From Candidatus Iainarchaeum sp. (lineage in GTDB: Archaea > Iainarchaeota > Iainarchaeia > Iainarchaeales > JAAZKV01): a stretch of DNA of 5,960 bases. Both the position numbers and the translations under genes were made by a program. Numbering within the stretch: position 1 is the first letter of the stretch; the number at the start of each line of letters is the position of its first letter. Positions 4,914-5,960 of the stretch are shown piece after piece. The stretch spans positions 1-5,960 of the forward strand of contig JABIDZ010000073.1 of NCBI GenBank assembly GCA_018651445.1, given 5' to 3'. The notes beneath the pieces are model-generated. The model saw nothing but the letters and a program-made list of their open reading frames with translations. It made no database searches and was not told where the DNA came from.

Positions 4914-5510
4914 TTATGTTAGTTCAAATTCGTTGACTGAGTCAATTTTAATTGTTCGGTCACAAACTTTATTTAGATGAAAACTTTTTGTTTTTGGAAA
5001 AGAAACATTAAATACTTTCTTACCGCGGTTTTGAACTTCTTTAATTGCAGGAACGAAATCTGCATCATTTGAAATAATTATTGCGATATCGAATCTATCT
5101 TTAAATGCATTTGATATCAAATCAACTGCAAGTTTTACATCTACGCCTTTTTCAACTTTTCCGTTGCCACGTTTTTCTAGCCGGCCAAGAAATAGCATTA
5201 GTTTTGGAACTTTTTTTATTTTTGCCAGAAAGCGTTGTTGTGCTTTGTATGCATTTAAATTTTCTTTACGGTTTATCGGTGAAGTATAATAGAATATTTG
5301 TTGCAGTTCATTTTCAGCGATAAGTATTTTTGATAATTTTTTAACATCTATTTTTGTTATGTTAAAACTTTTCTTTAAAGAGTGATAAAAGTTGCTTCCA
5401 TCAATAAAAATTGAAATCTTATAAAAATAGCCTGCCGTTGACCCAGCAATGGCAGGGAGATAATTAATTATTAATGTGTTTATTGTTCTTAAAAAACTAT
5501 CTTTTAGCAT
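4914..5510 (-). CDS. NYN-domain (LabA/DUF88-like) PIN-fold ribonuclease
   Basis: A 198-aa minus-strand protein of the NYN family, metal-dependent PIN-like RNases. The acidic active site is visible: D37 and N40 in SIFIDGSNFYHS (33-44), D124 with neighbours in EKGVDVKLAVDL (120-131), and D149/D151 in IIISNDADFVPAI (144-156). The GKKVFNVSF strand (163-171) closes the fold. The only usable start is the ATG at 5510, and a TTTTTAAA box on the minus strand begins 30 nt upstream, so the transcript is probably leaderless. This leaves an N-terminal extension of about 30 residues before the domain, containing LPAIAGSTAG, which is not part of the NYN fold. The DNA coding for it holds a GC-rich hairpin. 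Its stop abuts that of phosphoglycerate mutase, and it diverges from the 45-aa gene. RNA processing or decay is the likely role; the target is unknown. Confidence 0.92.
   Translation of the reverse strand: MLKDSFLRTINTLIINYLPAIAGSTAGYFYKISIFIDGSNFYHSLKKSFNITKIDVKKLSKILIAENELQQIFYYTSPINRKENLNAYKAQQRFLAKIKKVPKLMLFLGRLEKRGNGKVEKGVDVKLAVDLISNAFKDRFDIAIIISNDADFVPAIKEVQNRGKKVFNVSFPKTKSFHLNKVCDRTIKIDSVNEFELT
5431..5456. repeat. GC-rich inverted repeat inside the NYN gene start
   Basis: Arms 5431-5440 (CCTGCCGTTG) and 5447-5456 (CAATGGCAGG) pair over 10 bp around loop ACCCAG, with one G-T wobble on the plus strand. On the minus strand, which is the NYN mRNA, the structure has one A-C mismatch and is followed by CTATTTTTAT, resembling a hairpin plus T-run. 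It encodes LPAIAGSTAG of the N-terminal extension. Confidence 0.6.
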
Positions 5511-5532
5511 TTGAAAATTGAATTACTGTGCG

Positions 5533-5540
5533 TTTAAAAA
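5533..5540 (-). promoter_or_regulatory. TATA box for the NYN gene
   Basis: Minus-strand TTTTTAAA begins 30 nt before the ATG at 5510. This supports that start and a leaderless mRNA. Confidence 0.55.
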
Positions 5541-5572
5541 GTTGTTTAATAGTTCGTTGATTGTCAAATAAA

Positions 5573-5580
5573 TTTAAATA
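5573..5580 (+). promoter_or_regulatory. TATA box for the 45-aa gene
   Basis: TTTAAATA, identical to the box at 1501, begins 31 nt before ATG 5604 and predicts a leaderless transcript. The 93-nt divergent spacer also carries the NYN promoter. Confidence 0.6.
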
Positions 5581-5603
5581 GTTTGGGTTATACATTAAAT
5601 TAG

Positions 5604-5741
5604 ATGATTGAAGACATTGCATTAAATTATTTTCGTGGACTTGGAAAAGCAGAGAAAAAACAATTAATTAAACGTATTTTTGACTCGTTAAGTGAAGCAG
5701 AAAAATTAGATATAGCTAAATTGATTGTAGGCAAGAAATAA
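5604..5741 (+). CDS. Small helical hypothetical protein, 45 aa
   Basis: ATG 5604 to TAA 5741 encodes 45 residues, beginning MIEDIALNYFRGLGKAEKKQ and ending DIAKLIVGKK. Hydrophobic residues recur every three to four positions between charged ones, predicting two amphipathic helices (about 2-12 and 15-42) joined near a glycine pair; there is no membrane segment. Support for a real gene is the near-consensus TATA box 31 nt upstream and the strong amphipathic pattern. The family is unknown to me. Such a small helical protein could be a partner or DNA/RNA-binding accessory factor, but nothing here fixes that. It is divergent from the NYN gene and precedes the eL41-like gene, which has its own promoter. 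Confidence 0.62.
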   Translation: MIEDIALNYFRGLGKAEKKQLIKRIFDSLSEAEKLDIAKLIVGKK

Positions 5742-5770
5742 AGGCATTTGAGTGAAAGCAAGTCAAATCC

Positions 5771-5778
5771 TTTTTAAA
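5771..5778 (+). promoter_or_regulatory. TATA box for the eL41 transcript
   Basis: TTTTTAAA, the same octamer as at 402 and on the minus strand at 5540-5533, begins 31 nt before TTG 5802, giving a 61-nt leader before ATG 5863. A weaker alternative, TTTAATTT at 5823-5830, would start transcription near 5853 with a leader of about 10 nt. The T5 run may also terminate the 45-aa gene transcript. Confidence 0.4.
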
Positions 5779-5801
5779 GCTTTGCTTGTGTATTTTCTTT
5801 A

Positions 5802-5858
5802 TTGGTGAGCAAAATAGTCTTATTTAATTTAAGGCCGTTAAGCAAATTTCTTAGGTGA
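5802..5858 (+). CDS. Candidate leaderless upstream ORF, 18 aa
   Basis: TTG 5802 sits 31 nt after the start of a TATA box and opens 18 codons, (M)VSKIVLFNLRPLSKFLR. It ends at TGA 5856-5858, which is part of the AGGTGA ribosome binding site of the eL41-like gene. Its first 12 bases, TTGGTGAGCAAA, differ by one base from the start of the upstream ORF before deoxyhypusine synthase. It is too short to judge by composition; the shared layout is the only support. Confidence 0.22.
   Translation: MVSKIVLFNLRPLSKFLR
5853..5858 (+). promoter_or_regulatory. Ribosome binding site of the eL41-like gene
   Basis: AGGTGA lies 4 nt before ATG 5863, matching the GGTGA motif used by deoxyhypusine synthase. 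It supports the small ORF as a translated gene. Confidence 0.6.
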
Positions 5859-5862
5859 ATTA

Positions 5863-5960
5863 ATGTCAACAAGATCAAGAGATACAAGTCGGTTCAAAAA
5901 AACCAAAGCGCGACAGCGATGGAAATGGACTAAAAAGAAACAAAGACGTAGAAAAAGAAA
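5863..5960 (+). CDS. Ribosomal protein eL41-like, 3' end outside the window
   Basis: ATG 5863 opens a frame that runs off the window after 32 complete codons. The product is extremely basic, beginning MSTRSRDTSRFKKTKARQRW and continuing KWTKKKQRRRKR. The segment RWKWTKKKQRRRKR (residues 19-32) closely matches the core of archaeal and eukaryotic eL41, a 25-37 aa large-subunit protein with RWKWIKKRIRRLKR-type sequence (from memory, Thermococcales). The missing tail would be expected to hold only a few more basic residues. Relative to the eukaryotic protein there is an N-terminal extension of about 17 residues, as in some archaeal versions. The strong AGGTGA site supports the start. The match is short and low in complexity, so another basic ribosomal or RNA-binding peptide is possible. 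Confidence 0.68.
   Translation, partial: MSTRSRDTSRFKKTKARQRWKWTKKKQRRRKR

Noticed and set aside
5105..5323. Hydrophobic plus-strand frame opposite the NYN gene
   Set aside because: Leucine/valine/phenylalanine-rich antisense of the NYN core; the NYN motifs fix the coding strand.
5751..5790. Possible hairpin AAGCAA/TTGCTT after the 45-aa gene
   Set aside because: Only a 6-bp AT-rich stem with a long loop; not distinguishable from chance.

Overview
The window reads as a compact, AT-rich archaeal genome, most likely a DPANN-type lineage (Woesearchaeota/Pacearchaeota-like). The evidence is a canonical deoxyhypusine synthase, an eL41-type ribosomal protein start, TATA boxes (TTTAAATA or TTTTTAAA) placed 29-31 nt before start codons, and GGTGA-type ribosome binding sites where a leader exists. 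The lineage is inferred from these traits and from a small membrane protein type I associate with DPANN and CPR genomes; no rRNA or marker tree is available here.

Layout, left to right. An unknown gene runs in from outside the window (to 388). An unknown basic 100-aa protein follows (431-733), then an arginase/agmatinase-family hydrolase (760-1509). A 139-nt gap (1510-1648) carries a promoter, a run of alternating complementary hairpin arms, and a candidate upstream ORF. Next come three tightly packed genes: deoxyhypusine synthase (1649-2650), a PLP-dependent decarboxylase of the ODC/DAPDC fold (2652-3710), and an 88-aa two-helix membrane protein (3707-3973). A 50-aa gene (3974-4126) is read on the minus strand and meets the membrane gene stop to stop. 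It diverges from a cofactor-dependent phosphoglycerate mutase (4215-4913), which itself meets a minus-strand NYN-domain nuclease gene (4914-5510) stop to stop. The NYN gene diverges from a 45-aa gene (5604-5741), and the window ends inside an eL41-like gene (5863 onward). No stretch over 300 bases lacks a gene.

Functional theme. The hydrolase, deoxyhypusine synthase and decarboxylase form a plausible polyamine/hypusine module that would supply and attach the aminobutyl group on aIF5A. The synthase keeps its catalytic lysine, but three residues that contact spermidine in the human enzyme are replaced by hydrophobic ones. The adjacent agmatinase-like protein fits the idea that agmatine, rather than spermidine, is the donor. 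The decarboxylase also departs from the family at substrate-contacting positions.

Expression. Six genes (431, 760, 4126 minus, 4215, 5510 minus, 5604) look leaderless, each with a TATA-like box 29-31 nt before its start codon. Deoxyhypusine synthase and eL41 instead have leaders with a GGTGA site. In both, the predicted transcript begins with nearly the same 12-mer, TTGGYGAGCAAR, which opens a reading frame whose TGA stop lies inside the downstream gene's ribosome binding site. That shared arrangement is the most unusual regulatory signal in the window.
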